Position numbers and translations under genes: made by a program. Positions 1-11,896 of a stretch of 64,000 nucleotides of DNA are shown one piece after another. Under the pieces are notes generated by a model. The model did not search any database and was not told the DNA's origin. It saw only the letters and a list, made by a program, of their open reading frames with translations. Origin of the DNA: Leucocoprinus leucothites (taxonomy: Eukaryota; Basidiomycota; Agaricomycetes; Agaricales; Agaricaceae); assembly GCA_013368445.1 (NCBI GenBank), contig JAACJO010000004.1:682001-746000 (forward strand). The letters are read 5' to 3'. Numbering within the stretch: the stretch's first letter is position 1; each line of letters opens with the position of its first letter.

Positions 1-477
1 TATGGTGGGCCCTCGTTGTACAAGGTCTCATACACCTGCTACCTTATGTGCCTCTTGACATTCCCCTTGGCGACTTACTTTGCACAGCAAAGCGGGAAAG
101 CCGGGTTCGGGGCTTGGGTAATGATTTTGGTCCAATTACTTTTCCGATTTTTCTCATATATGACCTATGGTTCGTATTCACCGCGTCTTGCACAAACATG
201 TACTGACTCGTGTTCTCTACAAGGCGCAATTCATGTCATCATCGCTGAATCAACTCCAAAGCGTATACTGGGATCTATGAACGGTCTTGTCCAAATGACG
301 GGTTGCATGATGCGCACACTTGCTCCAACGTTTGCTTCCTCGTTGTTCTCGGTATCCATCCAAGAGCAGATTCTAGGCGGGTACTTCGTCTACGTGGTCA
401 TCTACGCCATCGTTCTGGTCGGTATTGGTTTCAGTAGAGGACTGACCGATCATAAGCAGAAGGGGAGATCTGCTTAG
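1..477 (+). CDS. MFS transporter, C-terminal part (5' end outside window)
   Basis: This is the C-terminal part of a major facilitator superfamily membrane transporter; the frame is already open at base 1. It holds several hydrophobic helices and the segment AESTPKRILGSMNGLVQ, which matches the conserved loop (S-T-P-x-R, then G-x-x-N-G-L-x-Q) of fungal 12-helix MFS exporters, followed by the pattern around APTFASSLFSVS and a last helix. A 54-base intron is likely at 170-223 (donor gttcgt, acceptor ctacaag); removing it keeps the frame and joins MTYG to AIHVIIAES, and the retained 18 residues are polar and out of character for a helix. The protein ends in a short basic tail (DHKQKGRSA). Family membership is clear; the substrate cannot be read from this fragment. 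Confidence 0.8.
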   Translation, partial: YGGPSLYKVSYTCYLMCLLTFPLATYFAQQSGKAGFGAWVMILVQLLFRFFSYMTYGSYSPRLAQTCTDSCSLQGAIHVIIAESTPKRILGSMNGLVQMTGCMMRTLAPTFASSLFSVSIQEQILGGYFVYVVIYAIVLVGIGFSRGLTDHKQKGRSA

Positions 478-1190
478 GAACATCCTTGATTTCTTTCGAA
501 ATCGCGCTCCAAAAGCCTCGTTGAGAGGCCATATTTACTCCACGATTTATTCCACGAACTCGTAATGATTCTACGACAGATACCTGGCGGGACGGCCGAT
601 TGGTGATCAAAGACCCGTTTGACATAGAGATGTATAGAGCTTGTATCTAATAACTGTAATCTGACCAAACATTGTTCGATTTGAAATGGGTACCCAAGTC
701 GCCTGGTGGTCTCGGACGCAAGCTGTCCATAGAGTACCCTAAGCCACTATTAAAGCGTTTTGGACCAGGTATCTTCAAGTACAAACTCAAGTACAAGCTA
801 CAGCTTGGTTAAAATGACAATGGGTTGTATTTACCCGGTCATACAATGCGGAAGCTCGGTTTCTTCACGACGAATAAACAAATCTGCCAGGCCCAAGCTC
901 AACAATTATCAGTTTATGGAAAGCAGCCATCCTGAGAGCAAGCAAGGTTCTACCGAGGCTGCTATGAAACATTAACGAGCATAGCTAAGGTAAGAGGTGT
1001 TAAATGGTTGGACTAGTAGGCGACGAAGGCCAGCAAGGCAAACTCAATCTTAGCTTGCCTATAATCGTTTGCTTAAAGACAAATTCGGTCATGAGGCGTA
1101 TAGCTTGGGTATTCATATTATGCGATAGTATAACAAGAAGAGTGACCAAGATTAGGCCACAAGAGGTAGATAGTGATAAGTGTCCAGAGA

Positions 1191-3548
1191 TCACTGATTC
1201 CAAGCCTCAATGACAAAAGCAGCACCTCTCTCTCCAACAGTGTACGCTGGTGACTGAGTATGCGCGGCAGGTACACGAGGCTAAATCAACCATAAGTAAT
1301 CCAATTAACTGCTAGTTGGCTGTGAAACACTCACCAATACACTAAGATCGATAATCCTGAGGCCACTCACACCCTTGACGGTCAAATCAGGATCAACAAC
1401 ACCCCAATCTGCGCCAACGGGGGACATGGACGCCGTGGCAACAGGATGCCAAATTGTGCCAGTGTTCATCCTGACGTATTGACCCAACTGTTCATCAGTA
1501 CCGGCCATGGTAGTGTTATCAGTTCCGTTGAAGGGGCCAATGATATAATCATTCCATGCTGGACCAGCAACGAATCGTTGAGAGCTACGGACGGCGTATT
1601 TCATGGTTTCAAAGTCGAATTGCGACTCCAAGAAGCCAGGGTGGATGAGGGGTTGTTGGAAAGGGTTGGAGGTGTTAATCATGATCCAACCACCTGTGAA
1701 AGAGATCAGGTAACTGGTAACTAATTCTTTTTATTTAACATACGAGATGACGGAGAGACAACAACGTTAATGATGTTGAAGAAGCTACCAGTGGGCGGGA
1801 GGGGGACTGCTCCGGGAACAATACCGTTCTGCGAGGTTATTTGTCAGTGTCACGATCAACCAACAAATCAAGACTGTACTCACGCTAAACAGCATCTCAT
1901 AATGAGCCGTCTCGTCTCCAGCCGCCGGGTCTTCGAAATCGGGTCCGAACATCGACCAAAAGTCAGTGGCATTTTCTGGTACCCTCAAGAAAGCAACGTG
2001 GTTGGTGAACGAGTCAACCAAAGGACCCGTTCCATCCTCCCATTGATCAAATTGCTCATCAGCGAGCGTCTCATTTCTTTGGGCGGCTTCGAAAGTCTCG
2101 TTCGAGTTTGCAAACCAAAGGTTGGTAAGACGCGGGTGGTCTGACAGATTTCGGCCAACGGATGGGTTGTCAAGAACAACGGGGATGTTCAAAGAGTCGA
2201 GCAGCTCCTTGTCACCGATACCTGACAGTTGAAGGAGTTGGGGAGTGTTCACTGAACCAGCAGACAGAATGAGCTCTTTTGTAGCGTTCACGGTGAAGGT
2301 TTGGGCTGGTGAGGGGAGAGAAATGGTAAGCATTCATCGTTGACAATATGAATATAGCACATACTGGTGTTAAGGGTATTAACAAACTCAACACCAAGAA
2401 TCTCCGGCTTGCCATCATTTGTTCCTGTAGTGACCAGGCGGGTGACCCTGGCGTGCAAGAGTACATTGAGGTTCTGACGTGCGACGAATTCAGGACCGAG
2501 GTAAGAAGTCGCGGCGCTGCTTCTTCTGCCACGCGAATCGATGCTAGATTGACTCCAACCTGAAGGGAAAGGGCAGAACATCAGTTGGTGGGCCTTTCAC
2601 CAAAAAAAAATAGTCAGCCATACCAAGTCCCAATTCATTTCCAGAATTGTAATCCAAAGAGAACGGGAACTCGTCTGGAAGATCTTGGGTGGTCTGAATA
2701 ATCCTCGGGTCGATATTTGGGAGGGCGTATCCAGCGAGGGAAATTGAGGTAATCCCAGTCGTGTTGTGCAGGGCGGGATTGTATTGGCCAGTGGTATTAT
2801 GGTTGTCTGCTGGTGCAACCCACTTTTCATTCTGTTTACACGCCGAACGTCAGCAATGGTTATGTGCAGATGAAGTTCAGAAACGTGCCCTCAAGATGTA
2901 AGGGAAGACATTTTCCCAGTTCCATGCATCGTCTCCAGAGATATCTGCGTAACGATCCCAGTCCTGGGATGCACCACGAGTGAAGGTCATGTAATCTGAA
3001 ATACGGGAGCTACCATCAATTCCGATTCCTTGAACAGTGTATAAACTAAAGGGGTGTTAACTTACTGACGGAACTCGTTCCACCAAGAAGATGGCCTCTG
3101 GGATAGGCAATCGAGCGATTGTTAAGACCAGGTTGAATGGTGGTTGTGTAGTTCCAATCCCATGGCGTAAATGGCACGACCGAGTCAGAGAAGAATGGAA
3201 CTATAGCATCGAGCACGTTGTCGTTTCTGCACAATAATCAAAAATATTAGTAGCCGTACGTGAGGACGTGTAAGCGAAGAACGCACGACACGCCTGCTTC
3301 GAGGACCAATACATTATAGTTGGGATTTTCGGTCAAACGATTGGCGACGACGCTGCCAGCATTACCACCTGTACCACGAATGAGTATTCCCAGAACCAGT
3401 TTGCATGAGATGGAAGCTCACCCCCGATGACAACAAAGTCGAATGGCGTCTCCTGTGGGACCTCATCGAAGCTATTATAAATAGCACCGTGAACGAGGGG
3501 TGTGAGCGCCAACGCGACCAGGGAGCTCAACGCGTTCTTGTTCATCAT
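1191..3548 (-). CDS. Secreted GMC oxidoreductase (AA3 family, aryl-alcohol oxidase/glucose oxidase-like)
   Basis: This is a flavin-dependent oxidase or dehydrogenase of the glucose-methanol-choline family, probably secreted and oxidising an alcohol or sugar, commonly with release of hydrogen peroxide. It starts with a signal peptide ([20 protein letters not shown]). It then shows the dinucleotide-binding start FDFVVIGG, the first GMC signature ([14 protein letters not shown]) and the second ([17 protein letters not shown]). Two candidate active-site histidines are present, in [13 protein letters not shown] and in [10 protein letters not shown]. The gene has many introns of about 50-60 bases. 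The last exon is 1191-1280 (intron 1281-1334) and ends in VIEAWNQ; without that splice the protein would lose its second active-site histidine. The length of about 590 residues is normal for the family, and no frameshift or internal stop was seen. Substrate is not predictable from sequence alone. Confidence 0.88.
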
Positions 3549-4119
3549 GATGATGTTTTGGCAAGCAGCCTACCCTCCAGCGTCTCAAGCCTTGTCCTTA
3601 AGTACTCTACTAGGACCTCGGTTTGACAACCGCCCATGTCGACATCGCTTTGATGGCTTCATGGCCGTTTTGGAGTGCCGTTTCAGGCTATGCTAACTCG
3701 GGGCAGCATGAATTGAACATTGACAGATGCGTCCCACCATCAGGATCTAAAGCTGGCATTGGGTTGACACCAAGCATGGCCAGGGATGAGCTAGAATTGG
3801 CTTAGTGGAAGTTACGGAGAAGACTGCAAAGCGCGTTTCATGCCGTCAGGGTGATCGGGCCGCTCAAATCGGCGGCTTAGAAGAACTGTACGGCCGAGGA
3901 TTCTTTACTGTGACGTCGACTTCGCCTTCTGTGGCGGTAATTTTCCACGCCGGCTTCTACCGCAAGCCGCCCGTAAACTGACGCAAACCAGGCCTGGTGG
4001 TTGGGCTCATCAAAGGGATTGCTTCTGGAGGATCAACGAGAACTCCTCTTCTGCGAGGACCTCTCCGGGGCCAAGAACTGCCGTCGGTGTTGTACCTGAA
4101 CGTTGACTCAGCAGCTCTA
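3549..4119. other. Intergenic, 5' side of the GMC gene and decayed tail of the NACHT relic
   Basis: No gene was recognised. The left part should hold the promoter of the minus-strand GMC oxidase. The right part lies where the continuation of the NACHT relic (4120-4717) would be, but similarity can no longer be followed by eye. Confidence 0.5.
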
Positions 4120-4717
4120 CCTTGGAGCGGTTGAGTGTCGCATAACAAGGTGGGGCTCGATTTGATTGAAGAGAATCTAGGGAAGTGATGTCTCGAACGA
4201 ACAACACGACAATCGTGACAGTATCTCGCTAAGCCACCCCGGCATCACATCCGTCACAACCGTTGGCAAGAATAATTTTCTCCAGAGGCTCCTTCCCTAG
4301 TCGGTTAAGTTCGTCAACGGGAACAATGAAGAAGAGATGGGTAATGGGGAGTATCAGTCGTTTCACGATGTGCGTGGGATCGAGGATAATTCCTTCACCG
4401 AGAAGGATTGAAGTTTTACGACAAGCTGTTATGTGATGGAAGTGAAATAATCGTCCCGCCTGTTCGGACAAAAGAATAACGATGCGCCGAGCTTTCTTGA
4501 ATAGTCAAGGCATTCGTCACATGACTACCTAAGCGATGACGAGTTATCCGACGCGGCCAAACAATTGTGATCCGAGTGTTCGTGAGGGCTGAAAACTCCG
4601 TTCTCGACTCGTCCGAAGCGGTCCAGTGAGGTCGTCTCTGGGGCAGGAGGGTAACAGTCACGAGAGGACGTGTCTCGCCTTGCCGGAATTTGAATTCCCT
4701 GGCAGCTTCTGCACGCC
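4120..4717 (-). pseudogene. Decayed NACHT NTPase (relic of the family at 14685-16789)
   Basis: On the minus strand a stretch of about 55 codons lines up without gaps with the intact NACHT protein of this window. Intact DPTLLKKSLP, PIDELKLQGKDTPEKVII and DGLDECDG correspond here to DPTHIVKRLI, PVDELNRLGKEPLEKIIL and NGCDGCDA. The similarity is also visible in the DNA, both upstream (the region matching LQKLLENS) and downstream to about 4120. Where the Walker A loop GPAGVGKS should be there are several in-frame stop codons. The Walker B acidic residues are partly lost (first Asp to Asn, Glu to Gly). The copy therefore cannot make a functional NTPase. It is read as a dead paralogue rather than a fragment of a live gene. 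Confidence 0.8.
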
Positions 4718-7700
4718 TAAGCAACAGGATCAATATGTACTTGGTATGGTAATAATTTGGCTCGCTAATCCTTTACCTGATTTGCTGCGGCCAGGCTGGT
4801 TAATCATAATGACGCCTGTGACGTCGCGAATGAAGGCTCGATCTGCAAGCGAAAGCCTCGTATGGAGATCAGGGCTTCAGGAGGCAATGATACGTAGTGA
4901 TAAGGAGTAAAGAATGAATGGAGTAAGGCGTGCCTGTTGATTGCCGATACACTGCCAAAGCGCTGGCCGTCCAAACTGCGCGCCTTACCGGTGAAAGGTG
5001 TTGACTGTTGAAAAGTAGTTGGCGAGACGTATAAGCTAGATTATTCACGGTAAACACTGGAGACTTACCTTAACCAATAACTTCCGAAGATTCGCCTTTC
5101 TACCCGACACAGAGTTTTCGTATTGTAATCCCTGACAACGAAAGGGCTCAATGCAAGTTGGCCTGGAATGCTGGTCCGATGACGGAATGAAAATAGGAGG
5201 TGCTGTGGTTGAATATGGAGGTCTAGATTTATCCCGGAATACCTGTGCTCTAGAACTTGTCCAGATGCTGTATTAACCGGGTACACTAACGAGCGGGAGA
5301 CAGCTGAACTTGAGTTGGACCAGAACACTGTAAGTGATCAAGCCCGAGAGTGGAGGTCTGTTTTGAAGAGGGAGATTTTAAAGCCAAAAGTCAGGAGCAT
5401 CGATGAATATTGAATTGATTCTAGCATAGGTACGTATTCCGACATAGAACGACCTGGCCGGTAAGCAAATGCGTAATGCATGGATGGTCAAAGGGGGGAA
5501 AAACATACTAGTGTTTACTGAGGGTATGCATAGCAATATGACGCACAAACAAAGGGAAGAGGAAACCTTTATCGCCGCAGCCTAGCAAAATTTGTAAGGG
5601 ATATAATGAATGCTCGAATAGTGACTTACAAAGCCCTCAACCTGGTCCTTCCCTCACCTCTCCCTTCTTCATCCACACCAAGTTCCCAGCTGATTTTCAT
5701 ACAATAATGGGGTCAAAAGGGCCTTCACCCACACCTCTAACCACCACCAGCCCACCCAAAAGAACACTATGCAGGCCCACGAATATCCTCAACGAGACCC
5801 ATTTCACATATACCACGACGGAAGGCAAAGAGGGTTTCAGTGCGCACACACAATGACAGGGCCACAGTATTATGAGGATCAAAGCATCTTCCACGAGGCC
5901 ATCCTGGACACCATATAGATGCAATAGCACAGAATTAAGTACAGGACGTCCAAGTGTGTCCATACGGACGATGTACAAAGGCACAAGTAATTTTTAGTCA
6001 TCAAAGTTTGCAATTAGTGGGCAAGGGGGTTGCATTGAGAGAAGAGAAACTAGACAGATTTGCTCGACAGTTCGGGTCCGTCGGATTAGTGTTTCCAATC
6101 ATGATGCATGACCTTTGAGTGGTTCACATCCGAGGGTGGACGTGCGCAAACTCATCATCCTAAATCGTTGGAATTGTACGTCTTGTCCGTATTTTCCACC
6201 TAAAAACAGCAACGGTTGCGTCATTCCTCCCCTTGAACTGAACAAAATCGAGACCTTAGCCGCAGCATCGTTGCTGAGTGATAGAGAAATAAGAACAGGA
6301 GGAGCAAGGAGAGACAGTATGCTGAACATGGTCCAAAATCGAACCGTCATCCTAGATTCAAAGAAAAAATGGTAGACGCTCGATGATCAATCACGGCGAT
6401 CAGCGACTTTGAATAGTATTGATTGATTGATTGATGGTTTTGATCGAAGTAATTGCGCGGTCATATTTATCGTCGCCGGTCAACCGATCAACAAGAATGG
6501 GTCGTCGAATGCTCAGATCATCAGAGCCTGATAGTGATAGTGTGGAGTGTCCTGTTGATATCGCGCATGGTGAAAGAGGTACTCCTCGGGCCTTGATAAC
6601 CGGTACCGTCGATGAAAATACATCCGAGTGCAAAAACAACTCGGTCACATCCCCCTGTGCCTATCCCAGCATACCTACGGCGCTCGTGAGACTAGTCACA
6701 TCAATGTCAAAACGCCAAAACTCGAAAGGTGTCGGTGTCACTGATCAAATACGACTTCAAGTACTTGTAGGCAGTCGCGCCCAGACTACAAGTAGACATC
6801 TCCTACTATGACGCTAATCAACTCCTAACTTTCGGGGTGGTCAAACTATTCCTCGAGTTCTCTAGTACGACCAGTCGTGCTCGCATGAAGAAAATCAAGA
6901 AGCCACGGCGAATCTCAATCCACTCAGACCGTAGAAGCTGAAAAACACCACCACCATCAACGGCCCTTCGGTTCCCCTTGTTCTGAAGTTGGGAAGTGAA
7001 GTTCGGTATGATGCAAGCCGAGAAGAAAGTAAAAGACAATAAAAACTCTGAGAGTGGTACTTACGACACAATATGATCAAGATCCACTCAAATTACTAAA
7101 CAAACCAGAAGCCTCCCAACATCGATCGTTCGGCACGGTGTAATCAAACCACGAATACTGTAGCACGATCATCAGAAGTATACACGATTCTTCGCAGCCT
7201 TAACTAGAAGATCGGAATGCGCGATGGACGCCTCTTGTAGGTTAGTGAGGTAATAGAGAACTTGGAGGACAGTTATGACGGTCTGGGCCTGACCTGGCCA
7301 GTGACACAGGGTGAGATGAATATTATGTGGGGCTCGTGCGGTACCATTCATCCTGTTGTGCCCTGCTTCATGCGCCTTCTTTGACGTTAGAAGGCTGGCA
7401 CGAAGTGGGGTTAGTGAGACGACATAAGAAACGAAACCCGAAATTAGACTACTTGACTGATAGTCATCATGCGTCACGCACGGCCATTACTCTCCTCCTG
7501 CCAACATCGCAACATATTCATCCAAGAGATGATGTTTATTTCTTATCCTACTACAGTACGGCGCGACAAGAGAAATACTGATCACCATTTATGGCAGTTT
7601 TCCTGTCCCCCTATCAGACTCATTCATGTATGACTCGTACTCAAGAACTATGAGTCTAACGTACATTCTAGTTAACGAACCATCTGCAGCAAGTTGCACG

Positions 7701-8665
7701 AGCTTCTAGTCCGGCCTATTTATCATAGAAGTATCTTTAAGAATCCAGGAAATGAATGGAGGTCAAATTTGCTAGAAGAACATTCTCGGAGTCCGGCACC
7801 CATCCAGTACCCTACGGCTTCTCCCCGTCGATGAACCTCACTATTGACACGCGAAAGGTAATTCACAGCCTTCTACTCAGAAAGTGGTGTCGGTATGTTC
7901 GAAGAATTACCGGTGTGCCCGGATATTCATATAGACTCGTTACTACCGTCAGCGAATGGGGACTCGTGCGGGGACGCAAAACAAGATTCCGAGGTACACA
8001 GTGATTCGAACAGAAAACGAGTTGCAGTTCCCGTGTCACCTTGCCTTCGTTCTTCTTCCATTGAGTCAATCCCAAATCCTCGGGAAACGACCTGGGTGGC
8101 GGCGCCCAGTATTAACCCCAACGAATGACAGCTAATATCTGAGGCTGGCATCTCACGAGACTTAAATGTTTGAACAGCCTGGAATGCGTCCGCAGTGCAA
8201 CGGTATTGGCAGCTTGTCACATCGTCGTAACACTGCATTTTTTTTTAATTTTCGATAATTAAAGCTGGAACATAGATGAGGGGTCTCCCGATTTTGAAGT
8301 GATATGGATCCATCATCTCGAGTGGACACAACACAGCGCTCCTCAACCATATTTGTCGAGTGCAGATACACGATTTCAGCTGTCTGCCCTTTTTTAAGTT
8401 TACCATTTCCAGAGTTGAGTATCGTTGAGGGGGGATGATAGTATATTAGTTTTGGTATCGGTACATGATTCTCTGTGCGAGTATGGGCTGAGTGGTATAT
8501 ATGTGATTGAAAGGAAGCACGAAATTGAGAGCAGCGATAGCAATACAGAAAACACTGAGAGGAGGGAGGGTATTCAAACACGTTATCACAGAAAACCTAT
8601 CTGTGCCCGTCAGCCCAGCGACCCAAAAAATCAAGTCCCTGAAGTACTCACCTCAATCGGCTAGG
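4718..8665. other. Long gene-poor stretch
   Basis: About 3.9 kb without a gene I can support. Short open frames exist on the minus strand at 6099-6350 (a hydrophobic N-terminus followed by no recognisable domain), 5697-5984, 7927-8238 and 8162-8581, and on the plus strand at 6431-6811. None shows a family motif or a convincing chain of spliced exons. A short run of GATT repeats lies at about 6418-6434. No transposase, reverse transcriptase or terminal repeat was recognised. The right edge includes the 3' flank of the minus-strand gene at 8666. Confidence 0.5.
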
Positions 8666-9529
8666 TTACTCAACATACAACTTTTCATCAACAATAAACT
8701 CTGCAACACTTGGAACTACAAACTTCCCCCATACCTTCCTTCCTTCCTCACCTACGCCCAATTCCTTCACGAGTTTCCGTACATTGGTAGAACTAAACGT
8801 GCTCTCATCAGCACCGATATCCATGAGCTTTATCCGGCCTGTCTGGATGAACTCTCTCGCTGGTTTCAGAGTGTCCTCAGCTGCGCCAGCATCGTCGCCC
8901 TCGTTCCCTACGTTCCGGCGTGCGCATACGACGATAGAGTTGTCGCACTGAGGGGATAAGAAACGGTTGAGCGACTCCATCATAGATTCTTCGGAAGTAT
9001 AGTAACGAGGTGCGACGAGTCGTTCGAGAGTGTCCATGCCGACTATGAATGAAAGTTCAAAGAGTGGCGTTTCAGGGACACAAGGGCGAAGGAAGGAGAG
9101 TAGCGAGGCGGACTTTGCGACAAAAGTCGGTTGGTTGGTTATGCCTATCGCGACATTCGCAGAGGAGGGACGGACATGACCAGCCAATAAGCGCATCATC
9201 TCCAACCTTTGAATATACGTCGCATCGGTGGCTTTTAGCGTCTTATCTGCATTCTTCACAGAAAGCAACAACAACCGCGCATCATAGTCTTCTCCTTCTC
9301 CTTTTCCAGGTATTAAAGAATTAATCAAAGCCAAATGCGCAAGTGTGGGTGGGTTGAACGAAGAATCGAGAACCGATATCCTTAGTGGCCTTGGACTTGT
9401 TAAAATTTTGGTACTTGGAAGAGGCCATAGAGGATGTGGTACATGTACGAGCTCGGTATGCGATAAGCCTGCCTGGACACGAGCAAGGAGGGAGTGTGCA
9501 GTGGTGCGAAATGTCATGTCATGGTCCAT
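8666..9529 (-). CDS. Nicotinamide-nucleotide adenylyltransferase-like protein (POF1 type)
   Basis: A single-exon gene of 287 codons. It belongs to the nucleotidyltransferase superfamily that joins AMP to a pyridine mononucleotide in NAD synthesis or salvage. The N-terminal half carries the ATP-binding pattern SSFNPPTLAHLALI, which contains the family's [FN]xPxxxxH signature. Other supporting segments are LLLLSVKNADK, FIVGMDTLERL, and near the end STFSSTNVRKLV, which fits the family's second nucleotide-contact region (ISST-x-x-R). The overall layout resembles the fungal POF1 group rather than the main NMNAT enzymes. The start at 9529 is the first methionine; a second one follows four codons later. 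It is transcribed away from DBP5 with 98 bases between the two start codons. Enzymatic activity is inferred from the motifs. Confidence 0.85.
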   Translation of the reverse strand: MDHDMTFRTTAHSLLARVQAGLSHTELVHVPHPLWPLPSTKILTSPRPLRISVLDSSFNPPTLAHLALINSLIPGKGEGEDYDARLLLLSVKNADKTLKATDATYIQRLEMMRLLAGHVRPSSANVAIGITNQPTFVAKSASLLSFLRPCVPETPLFELSFIVGMDTLERLVAPRYYTSEESMMESLNRFLSPQCDNSIVVCARRNVGNEGDDAGAAEDTLKPAREFIQTGRIKLMDIGADESTFSSTNVRKLVKELGVGEEGRKVWGKFVVPSVAEFIVDEKLYVE

Positions 9530-9627
9530 GGGCGCTAAAGAAGAAAGGCTCGCTTATTTATTTGATGGCAATTTTGATTTGTGATTCTATATCGAGGTGC
9601 TTGCTCCTGACAACTCTCATCTCAATC
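9530..9627. promoter_or_regulatory. Short bidirectional promoter between the NMNAT-like gene and DBP5
   Basis: Only 98 bases separate the start codon of the minus-strand gene from that of DBP5. Both 5' untranslated regions and core promoters must lie in or overlap this space or the neighbouring coding sequence. An AT-rich core (tatttatttgatggcaattttgatt and onward) lies near 9552-9580. Confidence 0.6.
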
Positions 9628-11692
9628 ATGCAGAAAGACGCTGACGGTTTCTTTGGTGCGCTGCGTCTGCATTTCTATCCCAGATTCTATGATACTAACG
9701 CAGTTTCGCGTTTTGACCAGTTGATCCAGCAGACGAAGGCAAAGGCAAAGGCAAAGCCGTGGCTGAGACGCCAATGAAGAAAGATGGAGAGGAGAAGGAT
9801 CAGGCTAAAGGTGCGTCACCCCTTTCACGCTCTGCTCATTGCATAACTGACGATAAATTAGACACAGAAGCCAACGATTTGATCAACTCCACCTTTGATG
9901 TTTCCGTACGCACATTCCCTCTTCTTTGTCCTGTTCAGGGCCTGATAACACCTCGATGTTAGGTCACACTCGCAGACCAACAAGCAGATCCAAATTCACC
10001 ACTGTACAGTGCAAAGACATTTGAGGAACTCGGCCTGTGCGTTTTCCTTTTATCTTTGCCACCATAACATTAACCGCGTGTATATACAAACAGACATACA
10101 GATTTGTTAAAGGGGATATACGATATGGGCTTCTCCAAACCTTCAAAGATCCAAGAACGCGCTTTACCTCTACTCCTTTCCAGCCCGTACGTTCGATTTT
10201 TTATGTTCTGCTAAAGCCTACGATGACCGCGTGCTGCTACAGACCAACAAACATGATCGGACAATCACAGTCTGGTACCGGAAAGACTGCAGCATTCGTA
10301 TTGACAATGTTGAGCCGTGTGGACTTCAACGTCCAAAAACCCCAAGTACGTCCCCTTCTCTCCTTCTCGTACCCCTCTTTCACATATACACCTTACCTAC
10401 CCTTTAGGCCCTCTGCCTCGCCCCCTCTCGCGAGCTCGCCCGCCAAATCATGTCCGTCGTCGTCCAAATGGGTAAATTCACCTCTGTACAAACAGAATAC
10501 GCGATCAAAGACAATCTCCCTCGTGACGCCACAAGTATCTCTGCGCAGATCATTGTCGGGACTCCTGGTACCATGACGGATCTGATTAGGAGGAAGGTTA
10601 TCAACGTTAGCGAGGTCAAGGTGTTTGTGCTTGATGAGGCGGATAATATGCTTGATCAGGATGGGTTGGGTGATCAGACTTTGAGGGTTAAAAAGTGCGT
10701 GTGTAGATGTGATTCGATTTTTTTTTGTCGGTTTGCTTACTTTGTGTGCAGTATGCTTCCACGCACAAAAATGCAAATCATCCTCTTCTCTGCTACATTC
10801 CCCGACCACGTCCGTAAATTCGCATCGAAATTCGCTCCTGACGCGAATAAGATCGAATTGCAAAGGAATGAACTTAGCGTCGAGGGGATACGGCAGTTTT
10901 ATATGGATTGTAGGGATGAAGAACATAAATATGATATTTTGGTGTCGTTGTATAGTTTGTTGACGATCGGTCAGAGTATCATATTCTGCAAGGTGAGTTT
11001 TCAGGACATACTGATCTCTTGGTTGGTGGGCTAATGTCCGTTTTTATTTAATTCATTGATAGCATCGGCATACGGCGGATAGGATATCTCAACGCATGAC
11101 GGCGGAAGGACATAAAGTCGCTTCACTACATGGAGCGAAAGACGCATCGGAGCGTGATACTATCATCGATGCTTTCCGACAAGGTAAAGACAAGGTACTC
11201 TCCCCCTCTCCCTCTCTCTCTTCCTCGGAATTCTGACGTTTTTATAGGTCTTGATCACAACAAACGTGATAGCTCGCGGAATCGACATCATGCAAGTTAA
11301 CATGGTGGTCAACTATGATCTCCCGTTAATGAACGAACGCGGACCAGGTGGAGATGATAGACCGGACGTGGAGACTTATTTACATCGTATCGGTGCGTTC
11401 ACCTTCTCCCTTTCCGTATTCGAAACTCACCGCTTACTTACTCGTATGTTGAAACCACCTACTAGGTCGTACTGGGCGCTTTGGGCGTAAAGGAATCTCG
11501 ATCAATTTCGTTCATAATCAACAGACTTGGCAGCAGATGGATCAGATTGAGAAAGCGTTGGGGAGGAAGATTATTAGGATTGAGACGGACGATCTGGATG
11601 AGATGGAAGAGGTGAGTGAATTGTGTTTGGTTTTTTTTGGGTGGTGTTGATGGGTGATCCGTTTGTAGAAAATGAAGAAGGCGTTGAAGTAG
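9628..11692 (+). CDS. DBP5: DEAD-box RNA helicase DBP5 (DDX19), mRNA export
   Basis: DBP5 is an ATP-dependent RNA helicase that remodels mRNPs at the cytoplasmic face of the nuclear pore. Domains in order: an acidic, lysine-rich N-tail; the Q-motif region ([14 protein letters not shown]); motif I SQSGTGKT; motif Ia APSRELARQ; motif Ib region GTPGT; motif [12 protein letters not shown]; motif III SAT in [11 protein letters not shown]; then the second RecA-like domain with [16 protein letters not shown] and [13 protein letters not shown]. The residues [20 protein letters not shown] before motif VI are characteristic of the DBP5/DDX19 group. At least nine short introns are needed. The first exon is tiny (MQKDADGFF), and a frame-consistent first intron uses donor gtgcgc and acceptor gaccag. 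The last exon encodes only KMKKALK. Introns largely reuse gtgcgt-like donors. The identification is secure; the exact first intron is less so. Confidence 0.93.
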
Positions 11693-11896
11693 ACCACTTT
11701 CGTTCTGCCTCTCCCTCGGACGTTTTGTATTTTTCTTGTACTATCACATTTTGTGCGCTGCGATCCATGCGCTCCGATTGACGACTGCGCTACTCAAACA
11801 CTTGAAACAAATGAGTGTCCATTAGCACGAGTCCAGGTATCATACACTATGTTACATTACATATCAAAAAGCCCATACATACGCTATTCATACAAT

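Noticed and set aside
6418..6434. Run of about four GATT units
   Set aside because: Too short to be more than a trivial microsatellite.
7927..8581. Overlapping minus-strand frames with many Cys and Ser residues
   Set aside because: No family motif, and the two frames cannot be joined by convincing splice sites.
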